Source: Diphasiastrum complanatum (Eukaryota > Streptophyta > Lycopodiopsida > Lycopodiales > Lycopodiaceae). From it: a DNA stretch of 64,000 bases. Both the position numbers and the translations under genes were made by a program. Positions 1 to 10,976 of this stretch are shown here, in pieces. Position 1 is the first letter of the stretch; each line of letters begins with the position of its first letter. Below the pieces are notes generated by a model. The model did no database searches, had not been told where the DNA came from, and worked only from the letters and a program-made list of their open reading frames with translations. The stretch covers positions 54,738,320 to 54,802,319 of the forward strand of contig CM055097.1 of assembly GCA_029204225.1 (NCBI GenBank), written 5' to 3'.

Positions 1-559
1 AAAATCAGAGTACTTCAATCCCCTTTATCTCCTTGATGTTAGATCCAAAGATAGTGACATTATTAGTGAGATCTACTTTCCATTGCAATTGGGGTTCAAA
101 TCATTCTGATGAGCCTAGCAAGAGTTATAAGATCTTAAAGAATGGTAGGGAGAGTAGCAAAAACCCGAGTGGACACAATTTGATCTGATCCAAAATTGTA
201 TGTTTGATTCAAAATCCAATTTTTTTGTGCATACCAATCTACCAAACTCAAGATCTAGACAATGTTTCAAGTTGATTTACATATTATTTCATGCAAAGTG
301 GTTGTATTTAAGTCAATAGTGTTTTCTTTGAGTAGTTCACGTGTGCCAAAGAAAGATAGAACCAAAACTTGTCTATACTCCCAATTTATTTTTGAGAGGT
401 TGATCTAGTTTGCATGACGTTGATAGGATATTTGATCTATCTCAAATTTTGTTGCAAGATTTTACATAGGAATTGGTAGTTCACCCTCTTTGTGAGTCCT
501 ATAGTGAAAGAGAAAGAAACATTCCTTTTTTGTTCATTACTAGAATTTTTGACAATATA
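1..559 (+). other. Probable Copia LTR/leader remnant upstream of a gag relic
   Basis: No coding sequence is visible. The stretch leads directly into a Copia-type gag start at 560 and contains a G-box-like TTCACGTGTG near 338, as other LTRs in this window do. It is most likely the end of an LTR and the untranslated leader of the same broken element. The LTR border lies outside the window or is unrecognisable. Confidence 0.35.
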
Positions 560-1112
560 ATGGCTTCTGTGGGAGGATATCTATTAGAGGCTAGTGAAAG
601 ATTAAACACCTCCAACTACTCAATTTGGAAGGTTAGAATGGAGTCTATTCTTATACTCCAAGATGTAATGGACATAGTACTAGGACTTGAGGAGGAGCCT
701 CAAGGACAACAAGAAGTACCAAAATTTAAGAAGAGAGCTAAAATGGCTCTTCACTTCATAAAAATGAATATCTCTAATGAGATCTTAAGAGAAATTGGAT
801 CTTGCACAACTTCCAAATAAGCTTGGGATGCATTCAAAGCAATCTATGAAGCTAAGAATACTTCTAGAATACTCACTCTTAGAAATTGGATCTTTCAAAG
901 TTTTCAAAGAAGTGAGGATAGTGCTTCTAACGATGTATTGAGAGTTAAAGGTCTTCATAGGGAGCTTGCTTGTGTTGGTGTCACAATCAATCAAGATGTG
1001 TCTTAATGGCTTGAAAGAAGACTATGAAAATCTTGTTCAATCCTTTATTATTAAGGAGGAGTTTCCAAACTTGGAGACTTTTCAAGGAATTCATGTTGCT
1101 CATTTTGCCTGA
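560..1112 (+). pseudogene. Copia retrotransposon gag fragment (element N), broken
   Basis: The start MASVGGYLLEASERL followed by NYSIWKVRMES is the N-terminus of the Gag type also seen in elements J, A, B and F here. It opens for about 86 codons, then reaches an in-frame stop (TAA at 818-820) where the relatives continue. Gag homology resumes (AWDAFKAIYEAKNTSRIL, then ILTLRN) with a further frame break near 990 and ends near 1112, before any zinc knuckle. In an intact element this protein would build the virus-like particle. This copy cannot. Protease, integrase and RT are absent downstream, so the element is truncated. Confidence 0.85.
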
Positions 1113-1129
1113 ATAATCAGATTTTGTGG

Positions 1130-1968
1130 ATTTCTTTGATTTGAATTTTTGGTTTTTTCTTTGTATATAGAGTGTGAGGATCCGATCTTTGAGCCTAAAG
1201 AGAATGCATTTCATCTTATCTCCTCTTGTAACAGCATTGAGATAACTCTTGAGAGAGTGAGTTGTTGTTGGGTCGAAATGGCCATGGCCCCAAGTTTCAT
1301 AGGCATCAAGCAGACTTGATAAAAGAGTCATTACTACATCTGAATCTTCAATGTTCGATCTTATTAATGAAGTCATTTTCTCCATAAGGTTCTTGAATGT
1401 GTTGAGATGGTTGGAATTAGTGTCTGCATCAAACATCCTCAAAGTGAAGAATTTCTTTCTCAGATGAAGTTTGGATGTGACATCTCTGATGTCATAAAGA
1501 TTATCTAGGATGTCCCCAAGCATCCTTAGCAATCTGCACAGATCGGATATGACTATTTTGAGATTCTTTGATGTTCAAAGTGATTAAGACAAATGCCTTG
1601 CCATCTTGTTGTCTCCATTTGGTGATGCCATCTGCATCAGCCTCTGGCTTGATTTTAGTACCATCAACAATGTCCCACAGCTCCTTGGCTAATAGAACGA
1701 CTTTCATCTTGAACTTCCAGAGATGATAGTTCTCTCCATTGAGCTTGTCAATTACAAACTCATGTAAAGTAGTAGCCTTTCTCATACAACATATCAAAGT
1801 CTGAACAAAATGGTTAGGAGGAGGAAGGGGCTCCCCATAACCTAAGGCGACGACATCTTGAAACCAACCTGAGGACTGTTCATAAAAAAAACATTTGTTA
1901 GCCGATGAATCATAAATAAAAGGTAAAGGTTTGATACTATCCCACATCCAAAGGAGTCTGCCTCCCAA
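1130..1968 (-). pseudogene. Copia gag fragment of a second family (element O), frameshifted
   Basis: On the minus strand the segment reads IDKLNGENYHLWKFKMKVVL, a UBN2/DUF4219-type Gag start, then WRQQDGKAFVLITLNI. The frame is lost near 1510-1530 and continues in another frame as LYDIRDVTSKLHL through MTLLSSLLDAYETW. This Gag differs from the N/J/A type but closely matches the relic at 14299-14600, so both come from one family. No zinc knuckle, protease or LTR can be tied to it. The N-terminal extension before residue 70 of the open frame is probably leader sequence read through. Confidence 0.75.
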
Positions 1969-2896
1969 CTAGCATGAACTAAGGCTCAGTCCAACTAGCA
2001 TGGTGTAGGAAGCTAGAATGCCAAAACAGACGGGGTGGAGAGTACCACAATGGGGAGACACAAGAGAAATGGGAAGATCCAAAATGTAGAATTCCTCTAC
2101 AAGTGTTCACCTACAAATGAGCTCTCCACATTGAGTTATACTTGGAGGCCCTTGTTCTACAAAAAAGCCGTCAAAAACTCAAAATCTGATAATTTAGTTA
2201 AGTTACAAGTCGTAGTAATTTAAGTATAGAACTAAGTCACTTACAAAAGGTTCCATGGGACAAACCACCAATGGACCATGTGACTTATGTATATAAGTTA
2301 GGTTCCATAGGATAGACCCCTAATGGACCTAAGCTAGAGCCGCTTTAATTATATGACTTGAACTAATTTGAATTACCATATGGCTAGAATATTTGCAGGG
2401 AATATCAGCCTACATTATTCCCTCCGTTAAGAACTTGGCGGTCCCATGCCAAGTGCAATGTTAAGACCCTGCTCCTTATGGTGTTGGAGGAGTCAAAAAT
2501 CGATGCAGTTTGTAGATGTGAAAACATTTTGTAAAGTGCTACTCCGTAGGAGATGAAGCTTTGAAGAAGTATGAGCATCTCCAGAAGATTTGATGTGGAT
2601 CATAAGGGGGTTGGCGCTTTGATGGGTTATATTTCCAAGTGCCCACATTGATGATTCAATGGATGATGTACAAGAGCTTGGGTTGTTGAATGTGGTATGA
2701 AAACAATACAAGGTGTGAATGAATGGTAATGAGATGAAGATGAGGGTAAGTGGTAAGATGTGACTCAGATATGGGGCAGGTGGTGGTGGAGGTGAATGAG
2801 TGGATCAAAGGTTTGTTGCTCATAGTTGTCTCTTGAAGACATGATGTTGGCAGAACTTTGATTGTCGCATTGTAGCTTTGTTGAGGTCAATTGTAC
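1969..2896. other. No recognisable gene; short imperfect duplications
   Basis: A phrase of about 30 bp resembling GGTTCCATRGGAYAGACC occurs twice (about 2248-2277 and 2311-2341). Small open frames at 2035-2223 (+) and 2493-2711 (-) have no recognisable domains and look like chance. Probably old transposon sequence. Confidence 0.3.
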
Positions 2897-3457
2897 TGTT
2901 GGGGATTTTTCAACATATTGTAAATAGGAAAAATAGAATTAGTTGCAAGGGTCGTGGCATCCTACGTGTATAAGCCCATGGCCCAATGAGCACGCAAGTC
3001 AAGTTGTAAATAGAATAAAAAGACTTGGGCCTTATTGTTAATAAAATAAAACTTGAGGCCACAATGTCAAGTTAATAAACTTAGTCTAAAAACTTTCAAA
3101 GTTGGGTCCAAATTGAAACTCACATGTATCATGTGTTTTCTAATGTAATTTTTTAAGGCCCTTGGATTAGATTGGACCCAAGGTGAATGGTGTAGTTTAA
3201 AGCTTATATTTTTAGAAGTAGCCAATAGGATTTTGGGGCAAAGGGCCTTCCCCATTGATAAAAAGGCACCTCTTGTACCATATTTCCATGCTTAATGAGA
3301 AGGAGGAGACTCTACTATTTCGGAGAGCCAAAGCATCCTCATTTGCTAAGCACTCATGCTAATGCTATTATTATGTTTTCCATTTGCTTTCCATTTCCTT
3401 GTTATTGTTTTAGTAGTATGGTTTTTCCATTAGCATGCATCTTGAGCATTTGAGCTA

Positions 3458-3530
<73 letters not shown>

Positions 3531-3727
3531 CATTTCACCCAAAACCATGTTGAATGCTAGTTTAGTGGAGTAGAGTTAGTTGGGGTAGTGTTAGAGGTGA
3601 GTAGAGTTAAGGGAAAAAGTAGAGATCAACTAAAAGTAGCATCTTAGCATAGTTAGGCTCCTATCCAAGTGTTCTAGCCATCTTTGATAGGCGGAAGGGT
3701 TACTCACCGACTAAATCTTCAACCCTA
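2897..3727 (+). repeat. Ty3/gypsy LTR (element K)
   Basis: It begins TGTTGGGG and is followed at 3731 by a degenerate tRNA-Asp primer site. It shares order and wording with the LTR at 34447-35204: a GGCACCCT-like motif, a GTCAAGTTA block, CCAATAGGAT, then a TATA-like GATAAAAAGGCACC near 3256. Downstream of the TATA lies a long (CT)n tract. The 3' border just before the primer site is approximate. With the primer site and leader, it makes a 5' LTR whose element is interrupted by Copia J. Confidence 0.65.
3460..3527. repeat. (CT)n microsatellite inside the gypsy LTR
   Basis: About 34 uninterrupted CT units lie about 200 bp downstream of the LTR's TATA-like motif, hence in the region expected to be transcribed. 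The same strand and relative position recur in the gypsy LTR at 31830-32378. Confidence 0.95.
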
Positions 3728-3730
3728 TAG

Positions 3731-3748
3731 TGGTGCAGTTGCCAGGGA
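3731..3748 (+). other. Primer binding site, tRNA-Asp type, degenerate (gypsy K)
   Basis: TGGTGCAGTTGCCAGGGA resembles TGGCGCCGTTGCCGGGGA, the complement of the plant tRNA-Asp 3' end, with three mismatches. It sits directly after the LTR, as expected for priming of minus-strand DNA synthesis. Confidence 0.6.
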
Positions 3749-3826
3749 TAGGCTTTCACTAACTACTTTAGTTGTTTTTTTAGTTGTTTTTGTTTTTCTA
3801 GGATGTTTTTACGTGGATTTTGGGTA

Positions 3827-3831
3827 GAGTT
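3827..3831. repeat. Target-site duplication GAGTT, left copy (Copia J)
   Basis: GAGTT lies immediately before the left LTR and is repeated exactly at 9049-9053 after the right LTR. A 5-bp duplication is normal for Copia integration. Confidence 0.95.
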
Positions 3832-4514
3832 TGTAAAAATTACAGCAAATAAGGATCCTAAAACACTTGAAATGATGAGGGAAACAATAGATTATGATTT
3901 CATAAGATTAGCACAAGTTGAACCATCAAAATCCATCAAAAATCTATGCTTGAACCTCACTAAATGGCCCAAATCCTTGAAGAAGGCTTCACACGTGTGA
4001 AAGTACGGCCTCCCACAGTCTGAGTACTGTACACCAGACCTACATTCAATCCTATAATCATTAGTAATCACAAATACTCAAAAAATTATGAACATAGAGA
4101 GCAATTGCACCATTATGAGAGAAAAATCATGAAATTGCTTGATTTATTTTGGTGAGATATCATCACCTATATATACATGATCCATCACGGTTTTGGGCAG
4201 GTATGAGTAGCCCTAAACCTATCCCTAATGCTAATTTTGGTGGATCTTTCATCCCTACCAAGTTAGGGTTGGAATCTTGGAGATCCCTCAACAATGCAAA
4301 AATTACCAAAAATAGCTCCTATTTTTTCTCCCTTGTATCTAAGCATAATTTGGACTCATTCCAAAGGTACTAACACTTAGGTCTACTTGAGAACATCCTT
4401 ATGAATGGAATCCTATGCTATTTGGCACGTGTGACAAGCCACATCATGACCATCTAACTATTTTACAAGTCATATGACCAAAACTAGTCAAGCTAGAATT
4501 GTGAATTTTTAACA
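3832..4514 (-). repeat. Copia J 3' LTR
   Basis: It starts TGTAAAAAT and ends TTTTTAACA on the plus strand. It carries the palindrome TTCACACGTGTGAA (3988-4001) and a TATATA box near 4170, and matches 8367-9048 almost base for base. Confidence 0.95.
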
Positions 4515-4525
4515 CTCCTCCTCAC
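4515..4525 (-). other. Polypurine tract of Copia J
   Basis: On the minus strand GTGAGGAGGAG abuts the 3' LTR, the expected site for plus-strand DNA priming. Confidence 0.8.
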
Positions 4526-4528
4526 TAT

Positions 4529-7500
4529 CTAGCTTGGTTCAATCATTGCTTTACTAATCACTCCAAGTGATGATCTGAACTTCATAAAAGGTGTCTTTTG
4601 AAGTGGTTTAGTAAGTAGATCAGCTACACATTCATTGCTTGGAACATGCTCCAAAGCAATCTCCTTGGCTTGCACCATTTCTCTCACAAAGTGATGGCAT
4701 ATCTCAATGTGCTTAGATCTTGCATGGAAGATTGGGTTAGATGCAAGGTGTTGGGCTGATATATTGTCATTGTAGATGATTGGTGCCTCCTCTGAATCCA
4801 TGATTTTTAGTTCCACCAATAATCTCTTGATCCAAAGTACCTCCTTTGTAGTGGTTGTCAAAGCTTTGTACTCGGCCTCGGTTGAAGATAGAGATATAGT
4901 TTCTTGCTTTTTTGAAAGCCATGAAACCACACCTTCTCCTATGAAAGTTGAATAGGCACTTGTTGATTTCCTATCCCTCTTGTCCCCTGCAAAATCTGAA
5001 TCACTAAATGCATGAAGGTTAATCACATCTCCTCTATATAGAATCCCAAAATCCAATGTACCCGAGATGTATCTTAGAATCCTCTTAGCCTTTTTCCAAT
5101 GGATATTCAATGGCTTTTGCATGGATTGGCTCAACCTACATACACTAAAGCTAAGATCTGGTCTAGTTATAGTGATCCACATTAAGGAACCTATAAGTTG
5201 CCTAAACAAAGTGATGTCCATGAAGGATCTTTCATCATCTTCATTTGGCACTTTTACATCTTGCTCCATTGGTGTGTCAACACTTTTGCATACTTCCATC
5301 TTAAACTTCTTCAAAAGACTTTGAGCATAGTTTACTTGACTTATAAAGATAAAATTAGACCCTCTAAGTACTTCTATGCCTAAGATGAAGTGAAGACACC
5401 CTAGATCTACCATCTTGAACTCTAAGGATAGATCTATCTTGATTTTTTCAATACCATCAACACTATTTCCACTAATGATGATGTCATCTACATAAATGAG
5501 TAAAAGTACAATACCAACATCATCAAACTTAATGTAAAGAGTGGGATCATATTCACTTTGAACAAAAGAAAGTGAAATAAGATAGCAATGTAGTCTTGAA
5601 TTCCAAGATCTCGAGGCTTGCTTCAAGCCATAGATGCTTCTTTGGAGATGGCATACTTTGTTCTCCATTCCATGCTTGATGAACCCTTGTGGCTGCTCCA
5701 TATAGATATCCTCTTCCAAAAAACCATTCAAGAAAGCATTAGAGACATCCATTTGGCATAGAATCCATCCAAAATGTGATGCAAGTGCAATGATTAGCCT
5801 TATTGTGACCATCTTGGCCACGGGTGCAAAAGTTTCCTCATAGTCTATCCCTCTCTCTTGAGCATAACCTTTTGCAACTAATCTTGCTTTATGTTTGTTA
5901 ACACTCCCATTTGCATTCCACTTAAGCTTGAAGACCCACTTGCATCCTATTACATTCCTTTGAGGTCTCTCAACAAGCAACCAAGTTTCATTCTCAATCA
6001 AGGCATCATACTCATCCAACATAGCTTTATACCATTCTTTGGAGTTCAATGCATCTTCAACATTAGACGGTTCTTCAAAACTAGATAAAGCATAAGAAGT
6101 GGATGAGATACCCTCAACTTGCTGTCCTTTGCCTTGATATGTGAGCCTTGATGGCTCCACTTTTGCCCTTGAAGATATCCTTGGTGTGATAGGTGGGTTT
6201 GGTGTTTGCTCCTCCATGAGCTCCTCCTCAAAACCAAGATCTTGCTCCTCGGCTAACATGACAGCATTAGTATCCACAAATGCATCCAGCTTATAAAGTT
6301 TGCCAAGTCTAGTGCCCTTAGCCACTATCTTACCCTTCTTCTTGATGAAACATTCATTTGAAGCAAAGTCAACATTGAAACCATTGTCTACCATTTGGCC
6401 AACACTTAGTAGATTCTTTGTTATTGTAGGAATGTACAAAACACCTTCTATGTTGATCTTTTTGGAAGATCCTAAGCAAAGGGGAATGCTACCAACTCCT
6501 TCAATTTTACAAGATTCATCATTTGCTGTATAGATAGACTTTATAGGTCCATCATAAGATAAGAGAGAAGAGAAAAACTCCCTTTTACTAGTCATGTGTG
6601 AACTAGCACCCGAGTCAATCCACCAAGGATCTTCTCCTTTGAAGCTTGTTGAAGAAAATAAGGACATCATGAGAGAGTCCTCATGTGAACTCTCCTCCTC
6701 CTCCTCTTTGCTCATGTTGGCTTGGCTTTGATCTTGCTTCCTCTTGAAGCATTCCGAGGCATAATGCCCCATCTTGCTACAATAGTAGCACTTCACCTTT
6801 GATTTGTCCTTCTTGACTTTGGTGGTTGATGGAGATGCCTTTGGGGGTCCTTCTTGATCCTCAAGCTTTGTAGACTTCTTGAATGTTGATCCTTTGCCTT
6901 TGGACTTGCCTTTGCCTTTGGTGAAGAGAGCTTGGTCATCTCCACCTTGGATGGAAAGCCTATCCATCCTCTCTTGCATTTGGCTCCTTCTTGATTCCTC
7001 GGCCATGAGTGTGCCTTGGAGTTCTTCAAGTATGGGTAGCTTACCCATAATTGCATATCCCTGAACCAAATTGTCAAATTCAAAGCTTAGTCCATTCAAT
7101 ATGAGTTGAACAAGCTCTTCATCCTTGATAGGGTCACCTATAAAGGCTAGCTCTTTGTTCAATTCCTTTACTCTTAGGACAAAAGTATGTGCACTCTCTC
7201 CTTTCTTTTGATAGCTTCTATAGATTTGATTCTTCAAAGCTAACATTCTAGTTTGGTTCTTGTATTCATAGACCTTTTGCAAAGTCTCCCAAGCATCTTG
7301 AGCTGAAGTGCAATCTCCTACCTCTCTTAAGAGTTCATTTGCAACATTCATTTTTATGTAATGTAGTGCAACATTGCACCTCTTGATGTATTTGGCTTTT
7401 TCTTGAGGATGAATAGGTTCACCCTCCTTACCATTTACAATTTCCATCAGATCTTGCATGATCATGATAGATTCCATTCTAACTTTCCATATGGAATAGT

Positions 7501-7555
7501 TAGTTTTGTTGAGCCTTTCATTAGTATCCAAAAGATATGCATTTATAGATGCCAT
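4529..7555 (-). CDS. Copia J polyprotein: Gag-protease-RT-RNase H, integrase deleted in frame
   Basis: The 1008-codon ORF is unbroken. Gag occupies about residues 1-230 and a CCHC zinc knuckle (C256, C259, H264, C269) follows. The aspartic protease starts at WWIDSGASSHM (catalytic D314). After LLSVGQM and LYKLDAF the protein jumps at about residue 430-460 to the linker that normally follows integrase (RAKVEPSRLTY). RT follows with QMDVSNAFLNG and the catalytic YVDD at 688-691, then RNase H with SDSDFAGD and SSTEAEY. Compared with element A (1317 codons), about 310 residues are gone: the HHCC zinc domain and the DDE core. The frame is kept across the gap, so a shortened polyprotein could still be made. 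The start codon at 7553-7555 matches the MAS start of its relatives. Confidence 0.95.
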   Translation of the reverse strand: MASINAYLLDTNERLNKTNYSIWKVRMESIMIMQDLMEIVNGKEGEPIHPQEKAKYIKRCNVALHYIKMNVANELLREVGDCTSAQDAWETLQKVYEYKNQTRMLALKNQIYRSYQKKGESAHTFVLRVKELNKELAFIGDPIKDEELVQLILNGLSFEFDNLVQGYAIMGKLPILEELQGTLMAEESRRSQMQERMDRLSIQGGDDQALFTKGKGKSKGKGSTFKKSTKLEDQEGPPKASPSTTKVKKDKSKVKCYYCSKMGHYASECFKRKQDQSQANMSKEEEEESSHEDSLMMSLFSSTSFKGEDPWWIDSGASSHMTSKREFFSSLLSYDGPIKSIYTANDESCKIEGVGSIPLCLGSSKKINIEGVLYIPTITKNLLSVGQMVDNGFNVDFASNECFIKKKGKIVAKGTRLGKLYKLDAFVDTNAVMLAEEQDLGFEEELMEEQTPNPPITPRISSRAKVEPSRLTYQGKGQQVEGISSTSYALSSFEEPSNVEDALNSKEWYKAMLDEYDALIENETWLLVERPQRNVIGCKWVFKLKWNANGSVNKHKARLVAKGYAQERGIDYEETFAPVAKMVTIRLIIALASHFGWILCQMDVSNAFLNGFLEEDIYMEQPQGFIKHGMENKVCHLQRSIYGLKQASRSWNSRLHCYLISLSFVQSEYDPTLYIKFDDVGIVLLLIYVDDIIISGNSVDGIEKIKIDLSLEFKMVDLGCLHFILGIEVLRGSNFIFISQVNYAQSLLKKFKMEVCKSVDTPMEQDVKVPNEDDERSFMDITLFRQLIGSLMWITITRPDLSFSVCRLSQSMQKPLNIHWKKAKRILRYISGTLDFGILYRGDVINLHAFSDSDFAGDKRDRKSTSAYSTFIGEGVVSWLSKKQETISLSSTEAEYKALTTTTKEVLWIKRLLVELKIMDSEEAPIIYNDNISAQHLASNPIFHARSKHIEICHHFVREMVQAKEIALEHVPSNECVADLLTKPLQKTPFMKFRSSLGVISKAMIEPS

Positions 7556-8353
7556 CTAGTCTCCTAATCAAGGACTTGACACAAATGAAGGTTACTTCTA
7601 TTGATTTGATTGAAGGTCTACCTTATCCCACTTCTTAGGGACCTGAAAAGATCAGTAATAGACTTCCTATAAAGATCTAAGAATGATCTCTAACAAAATC
7701 AAATCATAGAATACTAGAAACAATGCACTTGCTTGATTGAAGTAGACAATACTAGTAGAATTGCCCCTCTTTCTATAAAGAACATTAAAGCTTCCAAATG
7801 ATCTGATCAAGAGTGAATTTCAGCAACCTAATATACTTCCAAAATCACTTGTAAAAGATCTAAATGGAACTTAATGAGGATGCAACACAATCTACTATCC
7901 AGTCACAAGCAAAAAATGATCAAAATTAATGAAAAATTGATCTAATTTGGTGCATAAGTCAAGCAATGGTTGGACTGAACCTAAATCACTTTAGGAGGTG
8001 TCTACTACACCTTAGAACAGCCTTTAAGAGTCCCCAAAACTCTGATCTTCCCTCTCCTTGAATGCTAGAAAGCCTCCTCTATGAAATCACCTCCAAAACT
8101 TGCTTAGAAATCAATGCTTGGAGCAAGCAAAACTTGCTATCTTGGTAATGTGAATTGAATTCAACTTTGCCTCTGGTTTTAGACACCTAAACACCTGCAA
8201 ATTAAGTCACACAACACCAATCTCCAATGTATTTGACTCACTTTGAGTTCTAGAATCAATACTAGATGCTAAGATCCAATCTACACAAGATTTAGATCAA
8301 AAATTGTGATCAAATTGAATGAAAACCAAGGATTTAGCTCATTTCAGCCTTTA

Positions 8354-8366
8354 GGCTCTGATACCA
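8354..8366 (-). other. Primer binding site, initiator tRNA-Met (Copia J)
   Basis: On the minus strand TGGTATCAGAGCC directly follows the 5' LTR. It is the classic Copia primer site. Confidence 0.95.
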
Positions 8367-9048
8367 TGTAAAAATTACAGCAAATAAGGATCCTAAAACA
8401 CTTGAAATGATGAGGGAAACAATAGATTATGATTTCATAAGATTAGCACAAGTTGAACCATCAAAATCCATCAAAAATCTATGCTTGAACCTCACTAAAT
8501 GGCCCAAATCCTTGAAGAAGGCTTCACACGTGTGAAAGTACGGCCTTCCACAGTCTGAGTACTGTACACCAGACCTACATTCAATCCTATAATCATTAGT
8601 AATCACAAATACTCAAAAAATTATGAACATAGAGAGCAATTGCACCATTATGAGAGAAAAATCATGAAATTGCTTGATTTATTTTGGTGAGATATCATCA
8701 CCTATATATACATGATCCATCACGGTTTTGGGCAGGTATGAGTAGCCCTAAACCTATCCCTAATGCTAATTTTGGTGGATCTTTCATCCCTACCAAGTTA
8801 GGGTTGGAATCTTGGAGATCCCTCAACAATGCAAAAATTACCAAAAATAGCTCCTATTTTTTCTCCCTTGTATCTAAGCATAATTTGGACTCATTCCAAA
8901 GGTACTAACACTTAGGTCTACTTGAGAACATCCTTATGAATGGAATCCTATGCTATTTGGCACGTGTGACAAGCCACATCATGACCATCTAACTATTTAC
9001 AAGTCATATGACCAAAACTAGTCAAGCTAGAATTGTGAATTTTTAACA
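8367..9048 (-). repeat. Copia J 5' LTR
   Basis: Near-identical partner of 3832-4514. Relative to that copy I see one C/T difference in the block after the TTCACACGTGTGAA palindrome (8523-8536) and one T missing near the right end. Confidence 0.95.
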
Positions 9049-9053
9049 GAGTT
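9049..9053. repeat. Target-site duplication GAGTT, right copy (Copia J)
   Basis: Exact repeat of 3827-3831. Confidence 0.95.
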
Positions 9054-10976
9054 AGCTTGTTTTTTGTATTTTCGTGTGCTTGGACTGTTCATAGCTAGCG
9101 GAGGAGGTGTGAGAGGGTAGAGGAGGCCCGAAACAGCCTCTAAGGGCTTGACATCTAGCCAAAAACCTTGGAAAACAAAACAAATACACAAATCTGCATT
9201 TTGGAGGTGTGAAGTTTATAGCACGTGTGAACTTCACCACACACCCTACAGGATCTTACTGAGGTGTTGTGATTGCACAAGATTGATCAAAGAACAGTAT
9301 GCTTGAAAAATCTAAGGCAAGAGCACAATGGCATACATCTGATTAAAAAATCTAACTCTTCATTATGAGAAATGAATGTCATAAATAATTCTAAGTGTTC
9401 AGTATGGGAAAAAGAGACTGCTCTCAGGTAGAGAGAGAAAATCATACATAGAAAACTCGGGTAGAGAGAGAGAATGAGTCCAAAACACCAAAATCTCAAT
9501 ATTCACAATATGGCAAAACATGCCTTGCTTTCCCTACATGAGAGAGACTCGAATTCCTACAGTGGAGTTGCATGGAAAGTCCACTTAACTGAACTAATTC
9601 ACCTATCAGAGATCCACATGTGTAACTGCATGCATGTATGGTGCATGTACTACATGTCAACTCATAAAATTGCCTAGACATGTGTAGATCACAGAAACTA
9701 CTTTGCATGTTGCATGCACTGATTGCATGTGGCTTGCATGCATACAGTAAGACTGTGCATGCTATCAAAACAACTGCATGTCATTACAATTGAACCTATC
9801 TAACTCAAATCTGAGCTACACTAGAAGGATATGTGCTCAATTCACACTCCTTATATGTACAACATGAAATCTAGTGGAGATTATCATGGACATGACTCCA
9901 AACTTGAGATAGGGAGATAATATTTTAATAATCTTCACAGGAGGGAAAAAGAGACAAAATTCTCATCAAATTTTGTTTTCTCCAAAACCAGTGGGAACCA
10001 ATACTCGCATGACTGGCAGCATCTCCAGGGTACTATCCTAGACCTGCATAGAAGCCTGCGAGAGTTAGTTTCATGCAGATCTTGAAATATTAGAGAAAAA
10101 CCATAAAAAAATCAAAAAACCCTTGTAAAAAACCAAAAAAATTCAGATCATTATAAGAACTCTCGCAAAGCTCTCTGAAGTTCCATCTCTATGAGACCAG
10201 CGTACAGAGAAGCTTGCGAGAGTTAGTTCCTAGTGTCAGTGCACTTCGAAGGTTCCCAGTGAGAAAAAGATGGGAAAATCTAGCAGAACCCTCGTAGACA
10301 CAAAAATTTTCAGTTCCAGTGGCCAAGAACCCTCGTAGAGAATTTTGAAGTTCCATCTTAGTGAGACAAGGACACAAAAGAGCATGCGAGAGTTAGTTTG
10401 ATTGTAGTAAGCAAAAAATTGGATTTGAGTGCCTAAAATTCACTAAACTAGAAGATCCATCAAATCCTCGCAGAAGTAACTCTCGCAGACTAGTCAGTTG
10501 GCTTCAGAATGTCTTTTTACATAAATGATGAAGCCTACGAGAGTTAGTAAAAACTATTGGTGAATATTAAAGCAGAATAGTGGTCTTGAACCCTCACAGA
10601 CAATGAAATTTTTACTTCCTACGAGAGTTAAACTTTGTAGAAGTTTCCAGAGCTAGATCCATACTAGATACAGCTCCTGTATACCCTATGAGAGTTACTT
10701 CCCAATAATTTTTGAAAAATCAAGTTTTTTTTACTGCAAAACAGTTAAAAAACCTTCGCACATCCAACCCTCACACGAGTAACCTTCATAGAATAGATCA
10801 ATAGTCAGATCTGCACCAGATCCAGCTACTGTGAAAATCTTAGGCCAATCGGAACAAGGATCAAAAAGTTATCAAGGAAAACCCACCGTAAGAGGCCTAA
10901 AAAATCACACTATCGGCCTATCAAATTGATCTAATTCCCTAAGATCTAGATTGCATTCCACTATACTAGTCGCCGA
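9054..10976 (+). other. Gypsy K untranslated leader, repeat-rich
   Basis: This is the continuation of the gypsy K leader after the J insertion, running to its gag start at 10977. No coding frame is convincing. It holds a cluster of TGCATG words (about 9615-9782) and a degenerate tandem array keyed by GCGAGAGTTAGTT (10058-10770). Long leaders are common in plant gypsy elements. Confidence 0.55.
10058..10770 (+). repeat. Degenerate tandem array keyed by GCGAGAGTTAGTT
   Basis: The key word or a close variant occurs at 10058, 10216, 10386, 10537, 10621 and 10688, the first four spaced 151-170 bp. Between them lie ACCCTCGTAGA- and ACTCTCGCA-like words that partly complement the key, and a shared GAAGTTCCATCT phrase in the first two units. 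This looks like an ageing 150-170-bp tandem repeat with stem-forming potential. Confidence 0.65.

Larger units (their letters stand above)
3832..9048 (-). mobile_element. Copia element J, complete ends, integrase missing
   Basis: This 5,217-bp element lies on the minus strand. It has two 682-683-bp LTRs that by eye differ by one substitution and one single-base indel, a perfect GAGTT duplication, a primer site complementary to initiator tRNA-Met, a polypurine tract, and one unbroken ORF. It is inserted in the leader of gypsy K just after that element's primer site. The near-identical LTRs mean a recent insertion. The ORF lacks the whole integrase domain, so J should be non-autonomous and must have used an integrase supplied by another element. 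Confidence 0.95.

Noticed and set aside
4149-4373. 74-codon frame repeated exactly at 8684-8908
   Set aside because: It lies in both LTRs of element J, so the duplication is explained by the LTRs and not by a gene pair.
9400-9800. Short overlapping frames that might be small genes
   Set aside because: They fall in a gypsy leader with word repeats; no domain and both strands equally open.
10058-10770. CRISPR-like array (short word at nearly regular spacing)
   Set aside because: Units are degenerate, spacers are related to each other, and this is plant nuclear DNA within a retrotransposon leader.
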